This document shows, piece after piece, positions 52,900-64,000 of a DNA stretch of 64,000 nt (its first letter is position 1; every line of letters starts with the position of its first letter). Origin of the DNA: Apoda limacodes. Its lineage: Eukaryota; Arthropoda; Insecta; Lepidoptera; Limacodidae. The translations under genes and the position numbers were made by a program. Location of the stretch: NCBI GenBank assembly GCA_946406115.1, contig OX291556.1:12492501-12556500 (forward strand), in the 5' to 3' direction. The notes beneath the pieces were generated by a model. It saw only the letters and a program-made list of their open reading frames with translations, was not told where the DNA came from and made no database searches.

Positions 52900-54462
52900 A
52901 GGCTCATCTTACCCTTAACTTCAAAAGTGAAAATGATCTGAACTTCGCCCACCCCTTCTCGGTGGTGTAAATATGGATAGAAGGCCTAATTTTAAGAAAT
53001 AAATGTACTGGAAAGTTTTTCAAAAAACCCAATTCGGATTTTTTTCACGTTTTCCATCGTTTTTTTACAAATATCTCCAAAAATATGCATTTTAACGAAA
53101 ATTTTATAATGAACAAAATTATAGCAGGTAAAAAACTGAACAAATCAGTTTTTTATAAAGTGTTCTAATTGCAATATTAAGCTAGATATTAAAGATCAAA
53201 GCCGTTTTTATTTTGTCTGAAATTTAATCGATGTATTCAATGCCATCTAGCGGCGAGCAGATTCATTTTTTGCATTCTAATGAAATAAGGTTTTGTAGTG
53301 CTTGAAATAAGCTTTAAAATGAGCAAATTCTTTTGCACCTAAAATGAGTGAGCTGTAATGCAAATAAGAGTAACATCTAATAGTTTTTTCTTTTAAATCA
53401 ATGGGTTTCATAAGTGCCATTTTCACCAAAATTAAAATTAATCATATTCCATCTAAAATTAACTTTAATATAAAGAGTTTGATGAATTCTAAAAGTTTGG
53501 CTGCTTTAGGATACATATTTTTCATAAAAATCAAGATTTTAAGAAAAAAAAAATTTCTAATTTTTACAAAAACCACCTTCTTTTCATAATATCTCAAAAA
53601 TGATGAAAGATACGTATAAAAGTATAGTAATTAAAAATTTAGGTCTTTTTCTGACAAAAAATTTGATGTTTTTTTTTTCTATAACACAAAAATTGACGGA
53701 GATATGATTGTACAAAGAGCGCGCGGCAGTGCAATCACAGTCTCTCTCGAGCCCTTTGACCCTTCACCGTTTTAAAATAAAAGGTTTTTCACTATATATT
53801 ATTTCACTATAAAGTTGTAGCTCTTTTAATTATCTTTAAAATGGTTTTTTATAAGTTATGATAGCATCAAAATTAAAGGAGTTATGGTCCAAAAACTAAT
53901 CGTATTTTTTCTCTACTTAGTAAACTGAAAATTTCGGAGTGTCAATATTTGGAGCAAAGTGTAATAGAGAGCTAAAACGTATAATATTATGTATTAAGGG
54001 TTGAAAAACTTGAGAATATGATAATCATTTTCGAGAATGTGGAATAACATTTAAATCCTTTTTATTTCATCAAAAGAAATTTTTTTAAACAATTTTTTAT
54101 CAAGGGGTTGTTTTTAACGGTCGAAAGGGGTTTACAAATTCGATAATTAAGATAGAGAACAAAAAATATTATTTACTCTATACTTAAATCTTTATGTTAT
54201 ACCAAGGGATTTTATGAGATTTTTTCAATTTAGGGGTTGTTTGCAAGGGTTGTAAGGTTTTCAAGGTGTTGAAAATGATTTTATTATGATGTAATTATTT
54301 TAGAAAACACTTTACAATTTCACCCCTTAATATTAAACACGTTTTCTAGCTATAAAATAGCTCAATGTCAATTTTCCCATTAAGGGGTTGTTTACACCCC
54401 TTAAAAATAATAGGCGGAGCTCAGATCATTTTCACTTTTGAAGTTAAGGGTAAGATGAGCCT
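52900..54462. mobile_element. 1.56-kb element with about 51-bp terminal inverted repeats
   Basis: The left end 52900-52950 ('aggctcatcttacccttaac', 'ttcaaaagtgaaaatgatct') is the complement of 54411-54462, with few mismatches. The interior is AT-rich (many 'aaaaatt' runs, 'ttaaggggttgttt' blocks near 54100, 54230 and 54383) and has no long frame, so it is non-autonomous. I could not find a convincing target duplication, hence no superfamily. Confidence 0.65.
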
Positions 54463-54678
54463 AATTCCAAAATTTCATGCAAATCGGTTCACAGTAAAAA
54501 AAACGGGTTGCACTCTGGGAGTGCCGGCAGAAGTGAAAACATACTCGCTATTTACTTCCCATCACTTCTTATCCATATTTATTTATTAAAAATAATAACT
54601 TTTGTTTATTTACTTTTTTGACGTTGTATATTTGACAGCTCAATCTGTCATAGAATTAAAATTCCATATCCAACCTCC

Positions 54679-55050
54679 CTGTACTACTCATAATCGCCAT
54701 ATACTAAAAATAAAAACTAACCTAATGTAAATAAAGGTCACGTGTCCTAACGCGAGTGACATCTTACGAATTTTCGATCAGGACACGTCAAACAAACAAA
54801 CAAACGAACGAACGAACGAACGAACGAACGAACGAACGAACGAACGAACGAACGAACGAACGAACGAACGAACGAACGAACGAACGAACGAACGAACGAA
54901 CGAACGAACGAACGAACGAACGAACGAACGAACGAACGAACGAACGAACGAACAAACAAACAAACAAACAAACAACAAACAAACAAACAAACAAACAACC
55001 TCCCTCCCTCCCTGTACTACTCATAATCGCGAATACTAAAAATAAAAATT
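54679..55050 (+). repeat. AACG/AACA microsatellite between 42-bp direct repeats
   Basis: A tetranucleotide array runs from about 54789 to 54997: AACA units, about 37 AACG units (54802-54951), then AACA units again. On each side stands 'ccctgtactactcataatcg' followed by 'atactaaaaataaaaa' (54679 and 55010). 'ggtcacgtgtcctaacgcga' on the left and 'ggacacgtgacctgacgcga' on the right add an outer inverted pair. The long repetitive open frames across it are artefacts of the array. Confidence 0.85.
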
Positions 55051-55239
55051 ATAATAGGCGTGGCATTGCGGTTTCCGTCTTACGCATTACACGATTAGGA
55101 CACGTGACCTGACGCGAATTTATCAGTTTTTACCCATACCAAAAACAGTGCACAGCGCCGCTAAAGAAGTTTTCACTTCAAAAATCGGAGGTAAGACCCT
55201 ATTTTTCGCTTCAATGACTGCACTATATGTCAAAGATAG

Positions 55240-55570
55240 TTTAATGAAAAAAAGCTATTACAAAGTTTATGGATTCGTTACATAAATGATAAAAATGCTT
55301 GAAAAAAATAGAACATAAATGATTTGGGGCATTTGTAATATTTTTTTAAATTAAAACATTGTATGTTATGTTTTTACCTAGTGTAAGGCTATATTATATC
55401 TGAATATGAAGTTGAAAAAAGATAAAAGATTAACTGCTGAGTTTCTTGCCGGTTCTTTCGGTAATAAATCATTTCGAACCGGTGGTAATTTTTTTAATTA
55501 ATAATTAAACTGACAATTAAATAGTGCTTTTTAAAAGTCTATTTGAATAAAAAAAATTGAGTTTGAGTTT
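55240..55570 (+). repeat. Dispersed LINE-tail-like repeat with A-rich end
   Basis: 'gctattacaaagtttatgga', 'ggcatttgtaatattttttt', 'tttcttgccggttctttcgg' and 'tttcgaaccggtggtaattt', ending 'tatttgaataaaaaaaattg'. It looks like the 3' end of a retroelement common in Lepidoptera; compare 8560-8830. Confidence 0.5.
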
Positions 55571-55655
55571 CTGTCGGTAACTGGTTTTTCGGTGAATTTC
55601 TCTTGGATTTCATCGTGCAAAGAAATATTAAGCTCCCTCTGTAAAAAGGAACTTT

Positions 55656-56153
55656 TTAGGGTTCCGTACCTTAAAAGAAAAAAAGGAACCCTTATAGGAT
55701 CACATTGTCGCCTGTCTGTCTGTCTACCTGTCTGTCGGTCAAGACCCTTTTTCCTAGTAACGCGTGAAGGTATCAAGTTAAAATTAATATCAAAAACTAA
55801 GACTACTCCTTTACTTAAGAACGCGAGGTATCAAGTTGAAATTAATATTAAGTACTAAAGTTAAAGTTATATAAAAATCAAGCTTTTTAGCTAATTAAGT
55901 CAATGCCATAAAAATATATGCCCATAATACGGTCATTTTTGTCGCAAATAAATCAAAACCTATGTGGTACTTCCTGTTGACCTAGAATCATGAATTTTGG
56001 CAAAGAGCAAGATTTATATTACAGACATAGTTAAAAATCCTAAAACTGATCATGAAGCTGTAAGACTTGATCTCATGATGAAAGAACTATATATAAACGG
56101 TTTCTACGGATCCCTCCTCGGTGCGCGAGCCAGACTCGCACTTGACCGTTTTT
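55656..56153 (+). repeat. 'agggttccgtac' to 'agactcgcacttgacc' composite repeat
   Basis: It starts 'tagggttccgtaccttaaaa' with 'acccttataggatcacattg' and a GTCT run, and ends with 'cggtgcgcgagccagactcg' and 'cacttgaccgttttttt'. It is the longest and most complete copy of this family in the window. Confidence 0.6.
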
Positions 56154-56805
56154 TTATTACTTACACATTCTCTATTCATGTGATCTGCTTTTTGTTTTTG
56201 ACATCTTACTTAGGGATTAAACTTTAAGTCATGGTAGCAACTGGGCTGTAAGTGCCGCACGAAAGTTCAGAAAAAGCTTTCCTTAAGCTGACGTAAATAT
56301 TGGTCTTAGAAAGTTTTAAACTGAAAAGTTTTGGGCGATTTAAGTACATCGGTTCTGTATATTGGAGACATTTATTAAAGCTTTGTACAAGGTTTGTTCC
56401 GAAACAACACAAATATGTGAACGTGGGAAATTCCTAAGTAGAATTTGGCAACTCTCTAAGTTAGATATAGAGCCGATATGACCTCAGTATATAAACGCCT
56501 TAAGGAGACGATATTACGCTAAATTTTGAACACATTTTATAGCAAAACAATAATTTTGTCACTTTTGTTTTTTGGTAGGTATTTGTATTTATTCAACTAA
56601 GAAGATTGGTACTAAAAATAACTGAAAGGTATCTATGTATGTATGTAAGTTTTGCATTCGTTGCTAATGAAATTCAGTAAAATGATCAAAATTTGTCGAT
56701 ATCTAGTGCACAAAAATCAAAAATTGTGACTACGAAACGGTAAATACGTTATTTACCATACCAAAAACCGAAAAGTTTCAAGACGTAGGTAAAAATTAAT
56801 CGCTT

Positions 56806-57310
56806 TTTTTTTTTTTTTTTTTTCTGAGCTGACTATGCAGTTGGCTGTTGCAGCCATTACTGCTTCACCGGACTTTTGAGGCGAGACTCTGAAGGAGCCT
56901 CAGCCCATATAGCGCCCAACGCTCAAGGGCTCCCCGCGGGGGAAGCCTCGGCTTGGGTTGTCGCTCTCGGGGGCGTCCCTTCGACCGGCGTGAGTCTCGA
57001 ACCCGAAGGTGAGTCACCGCCAGGAGGGGAGTTCCCCGTTACGCGGGTACGATTGCGATTGAGTGGGGGCGAGAAGCGCCCCGGCACTCTTTGATACCTA
57101 GTGTATCTTTGTGGGCGCCGACGAACCCGGGGACGTCGGCGTCGTGTTTGGAGGGAGACCCTATTCGGGGAGGTCGTAGAGACTAATCTCGCTATCCGGA
57201 CAGCGAGATCGTCATCTGGGGACGTTAGTACGTGCCGAGGCCGCCTAACAATAGTTTTACGACCGTGACCGGGTCGATCGGGGGGACGATACGTTGTGGA
57301 TTGCACAATT
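56806..57310 (-). mobile_element. GC-rich LINE 3' end, longest copy
   Basis: A T-run at 56804-56823 is followed by 'ctatgcagttggctgttgca', 'gaaggagcctcagcccatat' and 'gctccccgcgggggaagcct', and then a further 340 bp of GC-rich sequence not present in the units. The minus-strand open frame at 56923-57306 is Pro/Arg-rich and repetitive. It is probably the 3' untranslated or terminal part of the element rather than a host protein. The clade could be R1-like, given the GC content, but that is a guess. Confidence 0.55.
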
Positions 57311-59767
57311 AAATTAATCGCTTTTCATTGAGCACCTAATAAATCAGTGACGGATCCGCGGAAGGGTTTTGAGTGTTAAACCACCACCACCTCTTAAATC
57401 AAATCTAATATAACGATTATTAAGTATAATATGGTAATCAGAAGGCATCAATAAAACTCGGTAAATAATTACTCATTGGGCACTAGTTATTTTTTACTTA
57501 AACGATAAAGAAGCACCTCTAAGACACAAATTAAATACAAAAATCGGTGAAAACTATAATTTTTAGTAAAAAAATGTTAAAAAATGTAAACTTTCGCCCA
57601 CCAAATGGCGGTGATGAAAGAAAGTAATATACAAAAATAATAATATTTAATTTTATCTACGCTGAAAAGCTAGGAAGTAAGCCATACAGCCTTTAAAAAT
57701 GATGGTTGTGAGATATTTGCCTCACATATAATAAAGAAAATAATAGAAATTTTGGTAAAATTGAGCTTTGACTATGATGCATATTTTTATAATCAATTGT
57801 GTCTCAATTCGTTTAATTGGTTTAAACATCGCAATCAAAAAATGTTGGCAGTGCACTATAAGTATAAATAAAAAAACCGTACCGTATGTTTCACAAACGC
57901 GATCCGATTTTGATCCTAGCCTTTTTGTTTCTGAGATACTTACAAGAGTAGCAAAAGTCACTTAGTACTTTTTGTATGATTCTTAGTTTTTATTTTATTA
58001 ATTTTTTCCCAAAAATCTATGCCTAATAACATTTTTGGCGGTTCGCTATATAAATAAAAACGTACCGTAATGTCGCCAATGTTACTTAGTACTATTTGTA
58101 TGATTCTTAATTTTTATTTTATTTTTTTACAAAACACTACAACTACTGCAACACTACTTTTGGCTAGCCACTAAAATTTATACTTAACGTACTGGGATGC
58201 TCAACTATTATCTAAACAAAAATATTTGATATATAAATACAGTATACTTACTGAAGATGTGGCTGGGATATAGTTACCAATTTACTTTTTTCACCGCCAT
58301 TTGTTGGACAAAAACTTAGTCTATTACGCCGATTTTTGAATTTCATTTGTGTATAAGATGCTTCTATACTGATAATATTATTTATAAAAAATTTACTCAT
58401 GCCCAATAAATAAATATTTACCAAATTTTCCGACCCACCATTAAATCTGGACCTGTCACTGAATGAGGATGACAAGGTAGTCCTAATTTTGATAAAGTTG
58501 TTGTAGTTGTATCTACTTTACAATATAACATAGTAAATAGGTATACATATGACAAATGCAATCAAAATTCAATCGAAACCTAACGTTTCGGGTATTTTGA
58601 AATTGAATTGAAAGCACATACGAAAATGCATTTTTTAAAAGTATGCATAAGTTTTGCTTATCACGTTTTTATCGAACCTTAAGACCTTCCACGCGGCAGG
58701 GAGATATACACTTTTCTGGTATACATTGTATGGTATATCTGTAGACTGCCGATGCACCATTACGGTCGTCATAAACATAAACTAAACATTTGTCAAAATT
58801 TAAAAAGGGCAAAATATTAGCGCAATCTAGATTCTTTATAAGACTGCAGCACCCTAAAATTATTCAATTACAAAAACCAGTCCATATTCATATTTTGTAA
58901 ATAAATCCATGTGGGTACCTATGGATCGTTAAGGTTATTTATTAGTTTTGTTTTTAAAAAGATTTAATAGCCCGTTAAGGATATATGGGGCCCTATTAAT
59001 CAACCTCCAATTCAGAAGCTATTTGTGTGTTGTTTTTAATTCCAAACTGTTTTCTTTTCATTGTAGCGAATCCCAAATAGATCATTTTACATAATGTTTG
59101 TCTGGTATTTCAGTAATTTTATATTTTTACTAGACATAATTGGGTCCTCTAATGTTAATTCGTAAATCAGAGGCATGAAATGCTATTTAGCTAACCACTG
59201 CTGTGACAGAGGCTTCGATTAAAATGTACACCCGATTTTTTCTTATTTTCAAAAATCAAAAAATAAAATATCTACAGTTCAATCCTTCCTTTTTTATCTG
59301 ATTTTGCATTTCGCCTTTTTCATATTTTGAGCATAGTTTTCTTGATTTAGAGTTCACAAAAAAAGACACGTTTTCCCCACTATCTTATCCCCTTTTCAAA
59401 AACTCTAAATACTTATAGGATAAGCTTGAAAGAGTGTTGCCAAGACTCATGCAGCAGATAGATACGCTCTAGGAACTCAATTTGGCTATTCAAAAGGAAC
59501 GGGACGTCAGGAGCTTATTCTAACATTGATGAAGTCTATAAAGAACCGGATAGAGGCTACAATTAAGGTAAAGAGTGCGCAACACAAGCTACTGAAAGTT
59601 TAAGTACTTATGTGTCTTTTTATAAGAAGATCAGCGATGAAAAATTAGTTCTAAGGCAACAATATATATACTCGTAGGTACCCTACATTTCCAAAACCGT
59701 TTATATTACTTATTTTACATTGAAAAAAATCCCTTATCACAAATCTACGATAAACCGGCAAAGTCAT
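57311..59767. other. No gene seen; two-copy 123-bp direct repeat
   Basis: 'cacttagtactttttgtatg' with 'attcttagtttttattttat' at 57959 recurs as 'ttacttagtactatttgtat' with 'gattcttaatttttatttta' at 58082. The rest is AT-rich without a recognisable exon. Confidence 0.5.
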
Positions 59768-59989
59768 AAATGGAGTAATGTTGCCATCTCTGGGCAGGTG
59801 CATCCGGATACCAGCTTGGCCATTTTGACTCAGTTCAACGACGGGCTGTGAGAATTGTCGACGATCCCAAACTCACTTGCCGTATCCAACCCTAAGTCTG
59901 AGGAGATCCCTGTGTGTGATCTACCGCTTGTATAGTGGGATTTCTTCTGAAGAATTGTTCGTAATGATGCCCACGGCTACTTTCTAATA
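59768..59989 (+). pseudogene. LINE RT C-terminal fragment, decayed
   Basis: 'gccatctctgggcaggtgca', 'ggataccagcttggccattt', 'caacgacgggctgtgagaat', 'ctaagtctgaggagatccct' and 'cccacggctactttctaata' follow the order of the LINE at 41962-42612. It breaks directly into a second, unrelated LINE at 59990. Confidence 0.65.
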
Positions 59990-61140
59990 AAGTCTACTCT
60001 TAGACCTTTACAGTCCCAAGCTACTGTAGGATCCGACAAGTTTCATCTGAAACTTAAAAATAGATTCGACTTGCTGAAAACCACAAGCGACGTTGACATG
60101 ACCAACAATTGATGAAGACAGTAGAAGAAATGGGACGCAAATTCTACCCACCGCAGAACAAAACTATCCCGGATGTTGACCAAAGTGAGATTAGGGCGGC
60201 TCTGGAACAGCTAAGAAACATCAAAGCTCCGGGTGATTACGGCATTACGACTGAGCTTCTGTCTACGGAACCACAGTCCTTAAAGAGTTAGCAAAGCTCT
60301 TTAATGTTGTCATACATAACGGAACTACACCGGAGGCGTGGCGCGTAATCGTGGTGGCATTATTCTTCAAAAAGGGAGATAAAACTCTACTTAAGAACTA
60401 CTGGCCGATATCGCTTCTAAGCCACATGCATAAACTATTCTCTAGAGTAGACAGGAATAGTCTCGCTGGAAGACTTAACGAGTTTCAGCCACCATAACAG
60501 GCTGGCTTTCGGAAAGGCTTCAGTATCGTTGATAACATTCATATTGTGCGGCAGATTTAACAAAAAATCCAAGAGTATAATCAGTCGCTATGGCGTTTAG
60601 TGTATGGCGTTTGTGGACTACGATAAAGCCTTTGACTCCATTGAAACCTGAGCCAAGCTAGATTCTCTGCAGCGATGTCGTATAGACTGGCGATATATTG
60701 AGGTACTGCGATGTCTTAGCAACGCTGCTACGATGACCGTCTAGTTCAAGGACCATAGGACAAGTGCCATCGCGCTGCGTAGAGGTGTAAGACGGGGGAA
60801 AGTCATATCCCCGAAACTGTTTACCATCGTCTCTGAGGGATCCGGAAGAGATCTACAGTTACCGACATAGCTTGCTTACATTAGCAAGCTGGTGTGGCTG
60901 GCAGTGTTCTGGCTACGTCTGTCGGAGGGCCAATGGCCGATGGAGCAGACGTGTCCCAGGGTGGTCACCACGTATGTGAAGGCGAAGCTTGAGACGCCCT
61001 CCAGCCCGGTGGACCGACAACCTTAAAAAAGCCTGGTGGTGGCTGGATGCTCAAGGCAAAGTACCGGGAAAAATGGCGTGTCTTAGGTGAGGCTTTTGTC
61101 CAGCAGTGGACCAATATGAGCTTATATGATGATGATGAAC
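59990..61140 (+). pseudogene. RTE-clade LINE reverse-transcriptase pseudogene with 3' tail
   Basis: Pieces in three frames spell the RT domain in order: NIKAPGDYGITTELLST (60210-60270), VALFFKKGDKTLLKNYWPIS (60355-60410), QAGFRKGFSIVDNIH (60500-60540) and MAFVDYDKAFDSIET (60603-60645). These are hallmarks of RTE-type elements (KAPGxDGI, LFKKGDxxxxxNYRPISLL, QAGFRxGxSTxDxI, FVDYxKAFDS). Frameshifts and stops make it inactive, and the YADD region is missing. The end 'ccagcagtggaccaatatga' plus 'tgatgatgatga' is the typical RTE tail, matched at 16356, 36338 and 50757. Confidence 0.8.
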
Positions 61141-63535
61141 CCGACTGCAAAAAAACTAAAAAAAACACAAGTCGTGGACGTTAGATTTCTTTTTATTTAC
61201 CGACTTCAAAAAAGGAGGAGGTTCTATGGTCGATGGATATATTTTTATATAGTTTTTAGTGTACGAAAAAAAAGGAATTCGTCATTCAAAAGCAAAAAAA
61301 CAAAAACTTAAAACCTACCAGCTTCAAAAAGATGCACTTAAAAGGGAAATATACAAAAATCTGATCTGAATTACCGTTTGAAGTTGGTGTCATGCAAGTT
61401 AAGTTAAGTGTGTTATAAACTGTTAGGTACTGGAGAGGCTATGTCTGCTCGTGTCACTAACTAGGTCATATTGAATGTAGAATACAAACCGATCGTAAAT
61501 AAGGTTTGATATTCGCGTAGGGACAACAATTAAGAAAAAAAAAAATTGAATTAAGATTTATATGGAAACAAACAAAGATGCATCGCATGCATTTTTGTTC
61601 AGTCTTCAGTTGTTAGACGCCCTCGTCAGATGCTTGATCCGAGATGGATCGCTTTGTTTTATATTATGGGGACATTTTTTGAACCTCTCGACGTATCTTT
61701 CATATATCCTGGTAGAATTCCCGGATAAGTAATAAACACTTCAAGCAGCCCAGCGCAGTTACCCCAGATGGTTGCAGTACAAAGACACCAACTTCAAGCT
61801 GTGCTTCAGTTTAGATTTTTTGCAATAAGTTTTACCTTTTAAGTGCATCTTAAGGAGGTTTTTTTTATTAATTAGCTATAAATGCTTATGCGGAATAAAG
61901 CAACCATAACAGTCGAGACCATTATAATTCTAGACCAGCTCAATCCTGCTCTTCTTCTATATTGCCTTGTACATAAAATTATAGTACCTATATCAGTAGT
62001 TTTCGATTCCCTGAATCTTATTTTAGAAATAATAGTGAGCTCTTAGTACTTACTTATGTTATATTTAAGATAGCGGATTTCTTGGAAAACGTCAACTTTA
62101 ATCTGAGATTTCTAAATATCAAGTGATTTACCTAAGTAACTAATTAATAATACGTTTATACTTGATGGCCTCAATGCTATTTGTATAGTGTTTACCTGTT
62201 AAAATGTGCAGGCTTCTAAGTTTTTTTGTGACAGATATTCGGTGCTAAATGTACAATTTTCATTACGTTCAGTATTTGTAAAAAAATGCTGATAAACTTT
62301 GCTACATACTAAGTAGCCAACGAAGCCCAGTAACCAACAACAAAAACTAAATAAATATGTTTTTTTTTTATGTTCATTCAATCTTTTATGAATTTCATAG
62401 TGTTTCACACTTGTAATATTTCTTAATCCAAGGTAATTTTAAAATTTCATTAGTATATTCGTATTCAGTGACCATAAATTAATGTAAAAACACAGTATTC
62501 ATTTAAAAGCCGTTCACACATATTTCAGAATCTGCTATCCCATCTATGTACACGTATATTTCTCACATCATGTACCAACTTATTCACGCACCATCCTAGT
62601 CATTAGTCACTCTGGTTCTTGCATCTGACAGTTTCCACACAAGACGGCTACATGGAGCGTTGCTTAAAGGGACATTAAGACCTAATTAATGAATAATTTA
62701 CCAGAACAATAAGTATCTCAAATATAACAATAAAGTAGTTGAGTAAGATAGATGATACTCTACTCAAGATAGACAAAAAAGTCTTAAATTTGGACTTTTT
62801 CTTAACAGTAAAAAGTTTGGGTTTTGCTTTCAAGAAGAAAAAAACGTTGCAGCTTTCAAGTTTTTATAAGTAATTATGTACCTCCTTTCTTTATACATAA
62901 AAATATATTTGGTTTTTCTAAATAAAATCTTTAAGTGGATATGTAACCTCAAAACTCATCTTATAGGTACTTACCTTTTTTTGATTTATATATAAATTTA
63001 AGTTACCTATATTTCTTAAGTAATCACAGATTCAATCGAATTTGAAAATATTGGTTGATTTATTTTATTACAAATTTGAATCGAATCAACCCTAATGGAT
63101 AAAAATACTTTGAAGTTTCGGATAATTTTCCTGTGGTTCGCATTATACGATCTTCAGACATATTTTATAGATTATTGAGGGCACAGATTACGAATTCTTA
63201 TTTTTAGGGCTTTGTACCTAAAGGGTGAAAACGAGCCCTTTTATTAAAAAGGGCTTCATTTATTTTAAGGATCAATAAAATTAAACAAAAATTATATTTT
63301 AATTTAACTTTTTTTTGTACCTTTTGGTATAAGGTAGTGCTTAAACTTAGAATACTCTAGTATGGCAATTATTCTTATATAGTATTATATAGTATGTTAT
63401 TTTAGAAATAATAATTAAAAAATTCTAACGATAAAAAAAAAACAAAAAGTAAAAAACCGTGCGTAATATACTACGTTACTCAGCGATACCTGCCCCACTT
63501 AATGAGGTAAATAGCAATTTTTTTTTATTCCTACT
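61141..63535. other. No gene seen; minor repeat fragments
   Basis: 'accgacttcaaaaaaggagg' at 61198-61220 is a familiar lepidopteran repeat phrase. A partial 'agggctttgtacctaaaggg' block at 63205-63240 belongs to the 'agggttccgtac' family. No exon or RNA gene was recognised. Confidence 0.4.
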
Positions 63536-63780
63536 TTTTAGGGTTTCGTAGCCAAATGCCAAAAAACGGAACCCTTATGGATTCGTCACGTCTGTCTGTC
63601 TGTCTGTCTGTCCGTCCGTATGTCACAGCCACTTTTTTCCGAAACTATAAGAACTATACTGTTGAAACATGGTAAGTAGTTGTATTCTGTGAACCGCATT
63701 AAGATTTTCACACAAAAATAGAAAAAAAACAATAAATTTCGGGGGTTCCGAAACGATATTGAGGTTTCTAATATCATTTT
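63536..63780 (+). repeat. 'agggttccgtac' family copy with GTCT run
   Basis: 'tttttagggtttcgtagcca', 'aacggaacccttatggattc', then five GTCT units and 'gtccgtccgtatgtcacagc', followed by 'aactatactgttgaaacatg'. The minus-strand frame ending in a Thr/Asp/Arg/Gln run is the simple repeat, not a gene. Confidence 0.6.
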
Positions 63781-64000
63781 TTTTTAATAGTTTGAATATT
63801 GAATTGAATATTGAATATCATTTGAATAGTTTGCGCGAGAGACACTTCTAAAGTGGTACAATGTGTGTCCCTCCCCCTATAACTTCTTTAATAAGAGAAT
63901 GATAAAACTAAAAAAAATATATGCTGTACATTACCATGCAAACTTCCGCCGAAAATTGGTTTGAACGAGATCTAGTTTTTTTGTTTTAGTAGTGTTTTTT

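Noticed and set aside
54747..55112. Long open frames of repeating Asn-Glu-Arg-Thr or Ser-Phe-Val-Arg residues on both strands
   Set aside because: They are the translation of the AACG microsatellite, which has no stop codon in most frames.
56923..57306. 127-codon Pro/Arg-rich minus-strand frame
   Set aside because: It lies within the GC-rich LINE 3' end next to its poly(A) tract, where GC-rich sequence keeps frames open by chance. No motif is recognisable.

Overview
The window is AT-rich eukaryotic DNA, almost certainly from a moth or butterfly. Three things point that way: the density of lepidopteran-style dispersed repeats (Helitron-like elements ending in a GC-rich hairpin plus CTAG, LINE 3' ends carrying the 'gtccgcctgatggtaagcgg' tail, and the 'agggttccgtac' and 'gtcaagtgcgagtcggactc' families); the long introns; and a juvenile-hormone-binding-protein/takeout family gene. 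There is no bacterial-style gene organisation, no rRNA, no CRISPR array and no recognisable viral gene.

The one convincing host gene is a complete five-exon JHBP/takeout-like gene on the + strand. It is assembled here from splice sites and matching reading phases: exons 19231-19339, 41676-41904, 44481-44605, 46725-46856 and 48049-48212, giving 252 codons and a stop. A TATA box lies about 60 bp before the ATG. Intron 1 is 22.3 kb and contains the most unusual structure of the window: a 6503-bp unit present in two nearly identical tandem copies (19847-26349 and 26350-32849), preceded by a third copy reduced to 410 bp by an internal deletion (19437-19846).

The amplified array ends inside a transposon-like element (about 32226-34154). 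That element has roughly 330-bp inverted arms and a frameshifted Cys-rich (CXC-like) ORF at 33121-33656. The rest of intron 1 and introns 2-4 hold LINE fragments, Helitron-like copies, tandem repeats and a tRNA-like SINE pair.

Upstream (1-19160) I see only repeats plus two short segments (523-575, 701-814) that could be the last exons of an unidentified upstream gene. This region also holds an old diverged direct duplication (9981-11640 against 12130-13330). Downstream (48213-64000) is a transposon graveyard: a 530-bp Helitron-like element that may supply the gene's poly(A) signal, a Helitron split by a 105-bp Harbinger-like MITE with a TAA target duplication, a 1.56-kb element with 51-bp terminal inverted repeats, a long AACG microsatellite, a GC-rich LINE 3' end and an RTE-type reverse transcriptase pseudogene.

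I found no multi-gene system. The points most worth following are the intronic triplication, the inverted-arm element with the Cys-rich ORF, and the nested MITE.
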